NCBI GenBank assembly: GCA_036250195.1
Contig: JAVHZZ010000006.1
Location: 183,841,350 to 183,905,349, forward strand
Reading direction: 5' to 3'
Source: Mixophyes australis
Lineage: Eukaryota > Chordata > Amphibia > Anura > Limnodynastidae
Length of the DNA: 64,000 bases
This document shows positions 1-9,126 of the stretch, piece after piece. Made by a program: the position numbers and the translations under genes. Positions within the stretch are counted from its first letter, which is position 1; each line of letters begins with the position of its first letter. The notes beneath the pieces were generated by a model. The model made no database searches and was not told the DNA's origin. It saw only the letters and a list, made by a program, of their open reading frames with translations.

Positions 1-896
1 ATTTTCATCCACTTTTGCCCAAAGATTGCAGTGAGCTGGCTGGATGCTAAGCAACAGAGCAACGACACAAACACATGGCAGTTCATAGCACATCTAGGAA
101 ACATTGCCACACAGCAGTGGCAGAAAAGAAAAGTGGTGCAAGATGGAACTGTCCTTGTGCCATCCCACCCACCCACCCTTATGTTATAAAGGTTTAACAA
201 ACTCACACAGAAACAGGGATGGTAGCATGTACAGTTTAATAAACCAAGCACTTCAGCGACAAGGTGTGCCACTTCTGTGTCTGAAGTGCTTGGTTTGTTT
301 GGGATCCCACAAAACAAGCTAACAATGGACTTAAGGCAGTTAAGCTAACGGTGATGTCAATGAACTGTAAGACTGCAGCAAGAGGCTAAAACACACAGCA
401 CTTTATATTACATCTAGGAAACATTGCCTGTGCCACACAGCAGTGTCACTAAAGAAAATTGGTGCAATATGGAATTGTCCTTGGGCCCTCCAACCCACCC
501 TTATGTTGAATCTTAAAAAGGACAGGCACAGTTTAACAAACCAAGCACTTCAGAGACAAGGAGTGTCACTTTTATGGCTGAAGTACTTGGCTAACAGTGC
601 TGTCAATGAACTCTACAGTGGCAAGATGTTGTTGTCATCATCTTCAGCCTCATCAGTGTGTACATCATACTCACACAATATTAATGTATCTCCCAATGGA
701 ATCCACCATTACAGAAGTCTCTGTAACAAAAATGTAAAAAACAAATATGTAAAAAAAAAGCTTTTACCTTTTTAATGAAAAAACACCTCTCTAACAAAGG
801 AGAAAAACATGCCAACATGCTATTATAGTCAAAATATTAAGAAGCATTCCAGCATCAGCTAGCTTCTTTCTCTCAGCTAGATCCTGTAAAAAGATC
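1..896 (-). mobile_element. hAT element, 3' region
   Basis: This is the 3' flank of an hAT transposon lying on the minus strand and running off the left edge of the window. It resembles the 3' flank of the intact hAT copy near 59400-59600: both have a block with 'tttaacaaaccaa', then 'ttcagcgaca', then a reverse copy ending in 'ttggtttgttt'. Within this stretch, 88-345 and 409-600 are two diverged copies of that block. Positions 600-735 read on the minus strand resemble the acidic C-terminal tail of the hAT transposase, with a pyrimidine-rich tract and AG just before it. The same tail appears again at 1905-1985, so it is duplicated or is an alternative last exon. No terminal repeat is seen on this side; it should lie left of position 1. 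Confidence 0.6.
88..600. repeat. Diverged tandem duplication in the hAT 3' flank
   Basis: Positions 88-345 and 409-600 share the order 'cacatctaggaaacattgcc', 'cacagcagtg', 'ggtgcaa.atgga..tgtcctt', 'cccacccttatgtt', 'tttaa.aaaccaagcacttcag'. The copies differ by many substitutions and small indels. The end of each unit is itself an inverted repeat, because 'aaaccaagcacttcag' is followed by 'ctgaagtgcttggttt'. This is an old duplication inside the transposon flank. Confidence 0.7.
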
Positions 897-1901
897 TGTG
901 GTTATGCTATCCTCTTATTCTGTTCTCAGAAACACTCGTTACAAAACTCACACTTTTATGCACTTTTCCTTAAATAATGTTGCCTTACTGAGTCTTTACA
1001 GAATTAATTATCCAGTAACCACTGTATCTCAGCAGTAATTCACAATATATAGTCGCTATAAATGCTCACTACATATGTATGTATTCAAATCAAAGTATTT
1101 TACTGTTAACACAGAAAATCCTGCATTTACAGTTCACACATACATCATAACATTGTTCAACATAACATAGTATATCAATATAAAATTAACCCTAGATTCA
1201 CCACCTTTATTCCTTACACTATCCTTGCACTATTTTCTTTACATATATATCTTAAATAAAAATTAGTATTTAAAATATTGATTTAACCATCACACATATC
1301 AAACAATAGCTACGCATTTATATGTATATAAATAGTTAAATCAACATCACAAACACATATAGCTTTATAGATATATATATATATATTATTATCAGTGATA
1401 CTTATCACATCCTTCTATCCTAGATCCAATTCTTTGTCTGCAATGTAGGAAACATTCCTGTAGTGTAGAGTCCTTTTCTGTAGTGTAGTGTATCTGTTCT
1501 CTAGTGTAGTGTAGTGTATGCTTGTTGTCCAGGGGCGGGCAGGCAGCAAAGAGCGAGGGGGTGTCCCGGGTCTGGCTTTTATAGTCCAGAACCGGAAACT
1601 CCCAGCCTCCCCAGTGGCAACGTGTGTGTGGTTATTCACCACACACACGTGGGCCAGGGGTGATGATTGATGATGTCATCACCCCTTGCATCTTTCCCCA
1701 CTGTGTGCGTGCCGACTTGAGTCAACACACACAGTGGGGTTCCTTGATGTGACTGCACGCCCCGATCACAGCGCGTGCACTGTAGTTACTGCGCACATGC
1801 GGCTCGGCATGCATAGTTAATCCATGTACGTGTGGGCGTGCGCTCGCCACGTGCGCGCACAACGCGTACCCCTTCACAGATCCCACCACCTTCAATTTAC
1901 A
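897..1901 (-). mobile_element. Possible solo LTR inserted in the hAT remnant
   Basis: About 1 kb of foreign sequence interrupts the hAT remnant: the flanks on both sides match the hAT copy at 2880-3150, while this block does not. On the minus strand it would begin TGTAAATTG and end ACCACA, the TG...CA form of a long terminal repeat. Its CpG-rich first third (1583-1901) would be U3, a TATA-like 'tataaaagcc' sits at about 1573-1582, and an AT-rich tail with several AATAAA-like sites follows. I find no matching target duplication (agatc against ctctt), so the exact ends and the LTR class are uncertain. No coding sequence is visible. Confidence 0.4.
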
Positions 1902-1904
1902 CTC

Positions 1905-2433
1905 TTTTCATCCTCAGCCAGATCAGTGTGTACATCATCCTAACACAATACTAATTCATGACCGCTTGGTATCCATAATTACAGGAAGTCTCTGTACTTT
2001 GATGTAATTGCTGGTAAAAGCCTTCCTCGTGGAATTTGTAGTTCATATTGATAAACATCAACTTTTCCTCATTTTCAGGAAGTAGCCTCCTACATTGTTC
2101 GCTGACAAGGTTCCCGGCTGTGCTGAAAACTCTTTCCGAGTACACACAGGAGGGTGGGCAGCTTAGATATTGCAAAGCGAGTTTGTACATGGGTCTCCAA
2201 ATTGCCTTTTTTTACTCCCAGTACGTAAAGGGACTGTCTAACGTGTGTATTTCTATGCTATTGTTAAAATAATCATCCACCATTCTTTGGATGTTGATAA
2301 AAGGATAAGGTGGAGTTACGGCAGAGGTGTCACAATATTTGGGCAAATCTTTTAGACTAAACCAGATGTCAAAATGTTCTGCTGACTCATCTGCATCATC
2401 CCTGGGTCTCTTGGAAAACCTTAGTTTTTTCCT
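1905..2433 (-). pseudogene. hAT transposase C-terminal fragment (left arm)
   Basis: Minus-strand translation gives the C-terminal part of an hAT transposase. First comes RKKLRFSKRP and a 'FDIWFSLKDLP' stretch, then 'MVDDYFNNSIEI', 'LDSPFTYWE', a frame change near 2200, and then the hATC block 'YKLALQYLSCPPS', 'YSERVFSTAGNLVSE', 'RRLLPENEEKLMFINMN'. The intact copy at 59609-62248 has the same order. Compared with it, this fragment lacks everything upstream of the RKKL block, which is replaced at about 2434 by an inverted copy of the gene. It cannot make transposase. Confidence 0.85.
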
Positions 2434-2990
2434 GAGCAAAGTGATTCCCTTAATTAGACTTTTGGAAAAGCAGCTAGAGAAATTGTGTACTATGTCGGAC
2501 TTGCAGATCAAGTACTTTATTTGCTTCGCCAGTATCCAAGAGTTATCAACATCTTGAAATTGGATCACTACATTTTGGCAACTGTGCATGATCCTAGGTT
2601 TAAGAGCTATGCCTTCTCTTTCTTTCCAACTGACCCAGATCTCAAGAGATGCAATGAACTCCTGGTCAGAAATTTGACAGCTCAAGTGGTACATAACACG
2701 ACGACGTCTCCTCCCTCAGCTTCTTTGGCATTTGCTGCTAGGAAAAAACTTAGCTTTCCCAAGACACCCATTGATGATGCAGATGAGTCAGCACAACATT
2801 TTGACATTTGGTCTGGTCTAAAAGAATTGCCCGAAAATCGTGACAGCTCTGCCATAAAATGAACTACAAATTCGATGAGGAAGGCCACACAATTACATCA
2901 AAGTACGGAGATTTCTGTAATGGTGGTTTCCAGCAGGGATGAATTAGTATTTGGTGATGATGATGTAAACATTGATGAGGGTGAGGATGA
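2434..2990 (+). pseudogene. hAT transposase C-terminal fragment (right, inverted arm)
   Basis: Plus-strand translation begins with 'SKVIPLIRLLEKQLEKL', changes frame near 2490, and continues with 'YLLRQYPRVINILKLDHYI', 'LATVHDPRFKSYAF', 'FPTDPDLKRCNELLVRNL', 'AARKKLSFPKTP' and 'FDIWSGLKELPEN'. The intact copy has the matching order VIPLIRLL, EYILATVLDPRFKAYV, RCKDLLVRRL, RKKLSFPK, GLKDLP. The hATC dimerisation block is missing: after about 2862 the sequence jumps to the region encoding the acidic tail ('DDDVNIDEGEDDVSV'). The fragment faces the minus-strand fragment at 1905-2433 head to head. Confidence 0.85.
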
Positions 2991-3289
2991 TGTCAGTGTA
3001 GATTGCAGGTGCTGGGATCTAGCTGAGAGAAGGGAGCTAGCTGATGCTGGTATGCTTGTTAATATTTTGGATAGAATGGCATGTTGGAAATTTTATGTTT
3101 TTCTATAGTAAATTTTCACCTTTATTAGAGAGGTGTTTTTTTTCTTTAAAAAGGTTTAAAGAGGCTTTTTTTTTTTCATTTTTGTTTCCCTGACATAAAA
3201 CCACAATGCACTTGAACATAGGTTTTAGCAAATGATGTAGTGGTATTAGTATCATCATGACTGATGCCAGCATCTGCTTGATGCTCCTG
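2991..3289 (+). other. hAT 3' flank, inverted copy of 740-896
   Basis: Positions 3005-3150 are a diverged reverse complement of about 770-896. Shared landmarks are the 'ctagctgagag' and 'agctagctgatgctgg' blocks, 'ttaatattttg', and 'tagagaggtgttttttt'. This extends the inverted arrangement seen in the coding fragments beyond the stop codon. I see no gene here. Confidence 0.65.
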
Positions 3290-3930
3290 GTCTTCTGTGG
3301 AATAATGTGACTCCGTATCGATGGCACAGAGCAATGTGACTGGAGAGTGACAAGAACACTTCTACCCCTGTTTCTGTGTGAGCAACTGCACTGAGACTGG
3401 AGAGTGGCAAGAACAATGTGACTGGAGAGTGACAAAAACACTGCCACCTCAACTGTTACTGTATGAGCAATGACCCAGAGCAATGTCACTGGAGACTTAT
3501 AAGACATCACCACCCTTCCTGTTTCTGTATAAGCAATGGCACACAGCTATGTCACTGGAGCCTGATAAGAAGAACACTGTCAACCCTCCTGTTTCTGTAC
3601 AAGCAATGGCACACAGCTATGTCACTGGAGACTGATAAAAAGAACACTGCCACCCCACCTGTTTCTGTATGAGCAATGGCACACAGCTATGTCACTGGAG
3701 ACTGATAAGAAGAACACTGCCACCAAACCTGTTTCTGTATGAGCAATGGCACACAGCTATGTCACTGGAGACTGATAAGAAGAACACTATCACCCTTTCT
3801 GTTTTTGTATGAGCAATGGCACAGATCAATGTCACTGGAGACTGATAAGAAGAACACTGTCTTCCCTCCTGTTTTAGTGTGAGCTATTGCACAGTACAAT
3901 ATAACTGGATACTGCCAAGAACGCTGCTAC
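3290..3930 (-). repeat. 70-bp minisatellite in the hAT 5' region
   Basis: About nine tandem units are spaced 70 bp apart, for example at 3531, 3601, 3671, 3741 and 3811. Each contains 'gagcaatggcacacagctat', 'gtcactggagactgataaga', 'agaacact' and 'cctgtttctgtat'. Units at the left end are more diverged. The block lies between the coding remnants and the 5' terminal repeat, as the minisatellites do in the other hAT elements of this window. Confidence 0.9.
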
Positions 3931-4146
3931 ACCTTCTGTGTCTGTCTGTGAAATGGCGCCAGATCTTCGTAGAGTGCAGTACTTAAAGAATTCACAACTC
4001 ACGAGATCAGACGAAGCAACAATGACGCTTTGCCTCGTTTTCACTTCCGACGGTGCGCAAAACTTCTGAGCCAAGTCGGCTCGGTACTCGGATTTGTGAT
4101 GTTCGGATGGGCTCGGTTTTCGGTAAACCAAGTCCAAGCATATCTA
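3931..4146 (-). mobile_element. hAT 5' terminal region and terminal inverted repeat
   Basis: Read on the minus strand from 4146, the element begins TAGATATGCTTGG, a variant of the TAGAGATGAGCGG terminus of the other hAT copies. A subterminal fold-back follows ('ttggtttaccgaaaaccgag'), then 'cccatccgaacat' and the 'ccgagtaccgagcc' motif typical of this family's 5' end. The partner terminus should lie beyond the left edge of the window. The expected 8-bp target duplication therefore cannot be checked. Confidence 0.75.
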
Positions 4147-4148
4147 CT

Positions 4149-4500
4149 TTAAATGTGTCCCAGAGTAGGGTCAGAACCACCATCTGGGTATTTGTGGAAA
4201 AATACTCTTACAATTGCACACCCAATTGTGAACTTATCGGTGTCAACCATTTCTGAACCCTTCAATGTCAACCAAAATGGATTAAATTTCCAAAAGTTTT
4301 GCTCTTGTGGCATGGTGAAATCAATGGTTATGAGCAAGGGAGAGTGATCAGATATACCTCTTGGTTTGTATTCAACATATATCACTTAGGAAACCAATCT
4401 CAGTCTATTCTGGACAAAGAGCATTATGTAGCTGACAATAACTTTTCAGTATTAGGGTGCGAACCCACCAGACATCAACTAATCCATTTCCTCTATGCAA
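4149..4500 (-). pseudogene. L1-type (Tx1-like) endonuclease fragment
   Basis: The minus strand encodes the end of an L1-type apurinic endonuclease domain. The key block is 'GISDHSPLLITIDF' followed by 'FWKFNPFWL', matching the usual ISDHAPV...WRLNP.LL pattern where the SDH residues are catalytic. Upstream, with frame changes, weak matches to the 'VWW', 'Y...H' and 'FLS' positions precede the SDH block. Frameshifts and stops show it is dead. The hAT terminus ends at 4146, right beside this fragment, so the hAT probably inserted into this LINE. Confidence 0.6.
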
Positions 4501-5474
4501 ATGCTGGACCTCTGTGAACCCCTGGCTACCAGGTTTTCTCTACATCTATCCCAATGGTAATCCATTACATTGTTGAATTTTACCATACATATAGCTGTAA
4601 CAACCTAATACATCTGTGTGCTGATACCCCCTGGAGCACAATGAATGCACAGCATTGTAAGACCACCTGACAGAGGTTTTTTTTTTAAGGGAGAGTCTGG
4701 ACAGTCTGTCCATTTACCAAATGTGACTCTACTAAGCACAAAACATCCGGTTATAACGCTGCTTCAACTCTATGTCTTATCATTAAATCCCCTAAAATAC
4801 CAGGTGAGCAGACATGAAGTGAGTCCACACATCTCTGATTAACCACCCACCGTAAGATATTATACAAGCACGTGTCTCCAACCTCTCCTTCCCTCTACCA
4901 ATTGTCCTTGTGAACACCCAGTTCTGAACTCTATCCCTCCTCCCCTATAAACAATGCAATGAACAATTATATCAATCAAATGGCAGGGCTATTTGGAACA
5001 ATGTGACACATTAACATAATTCCTACCTCTGCTAATCATTATCTCCTCTCCAACCCCCACCCTATACACCCAACCCCAATTAAGGCATACCTTCAGACTA
5101 AATAAATCCCAATGGCTACAACCTAGAACCAGGAATCACCTTTAATTAGCTTAGGCATATTCTGAGCATGTGACTTTTAATATATAGCCCTGTAGCCATG
5201 GCTTCTTCAACATTATTAATATTGGTGAATTATAACAAAATTAATATTTACATTAAATCCATTATGCCCAGCTACTGTTAAACCCCTTAAAAGTGGAACT
5301 TTTCCAGTATCATACATATCAATATTACAGTACAGCATTAAACATGAGTGCTGTGGACATTTATAATAGATAAATTTAAAATTTAAACATATATACTGTT
5401 AACTATAATAATAAACATTTTACTGGTTTTAACACACTTTCAACAGTATACAATAACAGAATATATAACCTTTA
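4501..5474. other. Unassigned intergenic DNA
   Basis: AT-rich sequence with a T8 run at 4678 and no long open frame. I recognise no domain, RNA gene or terminal repeat. It may contain more LINE sequence too decayed to identify by eye. Confidence 0.5.
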
Positions 5475-5697
5475 GGGGGGTATTCAATTGTCGGCGGAAA
5501 CGCCGATAATCCCGCGGTCCGCGCACTATTACCGTTATTACAGTAATAGTGCGTGGAAAAACCGTTACTACGGTAATTTTCTCGCTGGATTTCAGCTCGC
5601 AGCTCCCTGAGCCGCGATCTGAAATCCAGCTAACTACTACCGTGATAACGGTAGTAGTTTTTACGCAGCGGGATTTCTCAACAATTGAATACGCCTC
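5475..5697. mobile_element. Harbinger-type MITE (223 bp, TTA target duplication)
   Basis: The left end is GGGGGGTATTCAATTGT and the right end, reverse-complemented, is GAGGCGTATTCAATTGTTG. TTA flanks both sides (5472-5474 and 5698-5700), fitting the 3-bp duplication of PIF/Harbinger elements. The interior is rich in nested inverted repeats such as 'attaccgttattacagtaat' and 'actaccgtgataacggtagt', and it is CpG-rich compared with its surroundings. It has no coding capacity, so its transposase must come from elsewhere. Confidence 0.85.
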
Positions 5698-7129
5698 TTA
5701 AAGTCCAACTTGCACCATAGCTTTGGCCAATTCATAGCTTCACAAGGTTGTAGTGAAGAAATATTACTTCTCACTCAGCCATCACCCGAATTCTGGCTGG
5801 AAGGAGCATGGCATAAGGAAGTTGAAAATCTCAAAGACATTTCTTTACCTGCATAAACGGAGCTCAACTTTTTTATATGTCCATTGTATTATGGAAACAT
5901 AGTGATGTGTGGATTTTTATACTCATGCACACCACGCTGTCTAAGCAACCTGAGGATGCATCTCAACGGGATATGGTGCACTCTCTTCACCACAAACTAC
6001 TCAACCACACACCTGAGGACCACCTTTCAAGGAAATGCTCTGAATGTTCTCCATTTTGCACCTCAGTGTTCTTTGATAACCAATAGTTTTTGTTTAGATG
6101 CCGGAATTTTGGAGGTCAAGTTAACAATGTTATATTTCATAAGAGCAATTGTGTACTTTCATGTGTAAATGCAGGTTTCTGCCTCTCCCACTCGCTTTCT
6201 CTCTCTCTCTCTCTCTCATTTTTTGCAAGTCATGGGCAAATCAGAGACAGATCTAATTGGACTTTGCCTCTTTAATCCATCATCCTTTTTTCAGACGTAG
6301 TCATTGACTGTGAGACTTGTTGCAAACTAGATTTGGACCCCCTTGAATGCTCAAGTACTTATGCTGATTCTGCTGGCTTCAAAGTAGAATGTTGTGTTGT
6401 TCCACTATTGGTCACAGAGAAAGAGGAAAGAGTGGGCAAACTGCTCAATTAGCCCAGAGGCTAATCATACACAAATATCCAGTACAACGCCCCAGAAAAC
6501 AAACAAATATACAGCACTTGGGCTCACTTGCAGCTCCACATATATTAAATATGGAATTTTACAGATGTAATAACACAGAATCAAAGCTTTTAGCTTGTTT
6601 CCATTGCAGTATCATCCTCTAACCACAGCCCAGCAGTGTTTTAGGTCCCACCAGGTTTAATATATTTAGCACGTGTTTAGCTTCAACTTGTACTTTCCTC
6701 AAGAGCATAAGCAGTGCCAGTTATCCACTGTTCTCTGATGTGTTTTGGGCACTCTTGAATACAAATATATCTGATGGCTATGAAGTCCATTGGAGCTCTC
6801 CCTTCAGATTCGTTATGCACTGTCATGAATGATCACAGTTTGGACTTCCCCTTCAGAGGCCTTCAGTTAAACTCAAGAGCCCTGATGTTTCCAAAAGCTC
6901 ACTGATACAAATGCAGGCTGGATGGCTTCTGCTCAGGTGAACATATATGGAGAAGTAAGCTGCTGAACATCATGCAGTAAGAGGCACCCAACTTTCCCAG
7001 ATTTCTGGCAGGCTCACAACATTTAAGGAAATGTTCTCTGAGTTTGCAGCTGTGCCACAAAGGTGGTGCAGATTTCGGGTATATGCCAGCATTCTTCACG
7101 TTTTCAGCTCCCACGTATAGCGCCAGTAG
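5698..7129. other. Unassigned intergenic DNA with a short (CT)n tract
   Basis: Nothing recognisable is present apart from a (CT)n run at about 6199-6217. The open frames here are short and overlap in several phases, with no domain I can name. Confidence 0.5.
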
Positions 7130-7309
7130 CAAATTAGTAGAGATGGGCGGGTCCGGTTCCCCGAGAACCGAACCCATCCGAACTTTGGGTATCCGAGTAC
7201 CGAGCTGAGTAGCTCAGTACTCTCCCGCCCGCTCCGAATCCAAATCGAGGCCGAACGTCATTGTGACGTCGTCGGATCTTGTGGCTCGGTTCTCGCGATA
7301 CTTCAAGAT

Positions 7310-7316
7310 TATAAAT
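7310..7316 (+). promoter_or_regulatory. TATA box of the hAT 5' region
   Basis: TATAAAT lies about 170 bp inside the left terminus. The other hAT copies have a similar box 160-162 bp from their 5' terminus (24666, 27625, and 63424 on the minus strand). The conserved distance supports a transposon promoter, though no transcript start is shown. Confidence 0.6.
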
Positions 7317-7489
7317 ACACGCCTCCACAGCAATTCATCGCCATTTGACAAAGGGAGAGAGCAGGGTGTAGTCACAGGCTGATTAGGGCAGGGACAGAGA
7401 ATACAATATTCTTATTCCAATTGCTGTAACAAAAATCGCTAGAGAAGAGAGGAGGATAGAGGTTTATTTTATTTTTTTAATATTTGGCA

Positions 7490-7700
7490 CTCCCCAGTGC
7501 TTTGGGGGTGTCCCCCATAATTGTGCATAAATATTTCTGGCTGTCAAAATTACTATCTGACAGCAGTATCTACCAAATAATTTTTAGCACTCCCAAGTGC
7601 TTTTGGGGTGTCCCCCATAATTGTGCATAAATATTTCTGGCTGTCAAAAGTCATATTTGTCAGCAGTATCTAAAACAATTTGTAGCACTACAAGTGCTTT
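7490..7700. repeat. Tandem duplication in the hAT leader
   Basis: Two units of about 90-100 bp share 'ggcactcccaagtgctttgg', 'ggtgtcccccataattgtgc', 'ataaatatttctggctgtca' and 'cagcagtatct'. They sit between the TATA box and the first ATG of the broken transposase gene. A third partial unit starts at 7683. Confidence 0.8.
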
Positions 7701-7709
7701 GGGCTCAGA

Positions 7710-8414
7710 ATGGATTCGAAGCAGTCCACATATGAGCAGAATGAGCAACCAGGTTCTGTCACCAGTCTTGATGGTAGTGTTCCCAGTACGTCATCTGGGC
7801 AAGGCGATGTCAAACTACACAGTGTTTCGAAATCAGTCCAAAAAACACACACCCAAAAAAAATTTACTGTGTTGAAGCGCAAAAGAAGTGTAACTGAGGA
7901 AAAGTTAAGTGCCGATAAAAAAAAAATTGCCAACATGCTATTCTAGGCACGCAGTGGCAAAGAGAGAATGAGGCCTTCACCTTTGTCTATTAGTGGCAGA
8001 TCAAAAAATGTTACTGAGCCTACAAGTGGTGCACAAGTACTGTTACGCGTGAAAGCCGAGCTGCAAGAAAACAGTAAGGCATTAGAGGATAATGTAAGCT
8101 CTGAATCAGAAATGACACCAATCCCTGGGGAGAGTCCATCCACCAGTGGTATGTCTAATCGTGAGCATTCTATTAGTGACAGTGTACCCATAAAGAAGGT
8201 TCCTTTCAGCAGTTCTGCTGATGTGTGCCTGAACAGCCCGAGTGTAGTCGGTGATACACCAATTGAGGATGCCACTTTTGAATTAGAAGAGGATGAGGGG
8301 GAGATTTGTGTAGACGACGAGGGCACTAATGATGATGTTGTTGATTATGATGCAGACAGATACCAAATTGCCTTTCTAAATTTCTATTTATATTCTAGAC
8401 TCTATAACGGCTGA
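7710..8414 (+). pseudogene. hAT transposase N-terminal half-gene, one in-frame stop
   Basis: Starting at the ATG at 7710, one frame runs to 8414 with a single TAG at 7944-7946. It matches the 5' part of the intact family member at 59609-62616: a lysine-rich segment followed by 'KKKIANMLF' against 'RKVANMPF', then 'RSGKERMRPSP' against 'RSGKERLRPWP', then a serine-rich stretch and the acidic 'EEDEGEICVDDEG' region. Translation stops being family-like at about 8345, where the tandem repeat unit begins. In this copy the basic leader and the acidic region are in one frame, whereas the 62 kb copy needs a -1 shift between them. It is inactive because of the stop and the loss of all downstream domains. 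Confidence 0.8.
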
Positions 8415-8775
8415 ATAGTTTACTATTTTACTCCTAGTGGAGAGGGGGTCTGATGCAGACAGATACCAAACTACCTTGGTCCATTTATTTTTACTTTCTA
8501 ATTCCACAGTCTGTGCAGGCTGCTTTTTTTCTATTCAACTACAAGTGGAGGGCGGGGGGGGGGGGGGGGGGCATAGATAGCCACCAAACTACCGTGGTCC
8601 ATTTATTTTTACTTTTTAATTCCACAGTCTATGCAGGCTGCTTCTTTTCTATTCAACTACAAGTGGAGGGCGGGGGGCATAGATAGCCACCAAACTACCG
8701 TGGTCCATTTATTTTTACTTTCTAATTCCACAGTCTATGCAGGCTGCTTTTTTTCTATTCAACTACAAGTGGAGG
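8348..8775 (+). repeat. Minisatellite of about 105-130 bp units
   Basis: Three to four units share 'ccaaactacc', 'tggtccatttatttttact', 'ttctaattccacagtctatg', 'caggctgctt' and 'attcaactacaagtggaggg'. A long G run of varying length sits at the unit boundary (about 8550-8570). The first partial unit overlaps the 3' end of the half-gene ('gatgcagacagataccaaa' at 8347), so the array probably grew from the gene's breakpoint. Confidence 0.85.
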
Positions 8776-9126
8776 GTGTAATATACACCCAAGGACGATG
8801 GCTGCATTGCCAATAGGCAAAGATGAAGAGGAAGACAACCAGGTTTGTGTGGAGAATTAAGGATGGCCTACCAGGGATTAAACTGTTTTCTTCCTAATTT
8901 ATTAGCTTTATAATTACCTTACTTATCCAAGAAACAGGTGGAGCACTAAATTTGGTTATTTTAGGCCCAAAAATATTGATTTTCCAACAAAATAGCAAAA
9001 CAAAACCAAAACCAAAACATGCAATGGCGGTTTTGCAAAGCCAAAACCAAAACCCGACGGTAATCCAGATCCAAAACCAAATACAAAACCAAAACACGGG
9101 GGTCAGTGACCATCTCTACAAATTAG

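Larger units (their letters stand above)
7138..9118 (+). mobile_element. Non-autonomous hAT element, complete (8-bp target duplication)
   Basis: The left end is TAGAGATGGGCGGG and the right end, reverse-complemented, is TAGAGATGGTCACTG. CAAATTAG flanks the element exactly (7130-7137 and 9119-9126), which is diagnostic of hAT-type insertion. Inside, in order, are a subterminal fold-back, a TATA box at 7310, a duplicated 5' leader segment (about 7490-7690), the 5' part of a transposase-type gene (7710-8414), three tandem units (8348-8775), and a 'caaaaccaaaacc'-rich 3' end. The BED finger, catalytic core and hATC region are all missing, so it could move only with a transposase supplied in trans. 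Confidence 0.9.
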
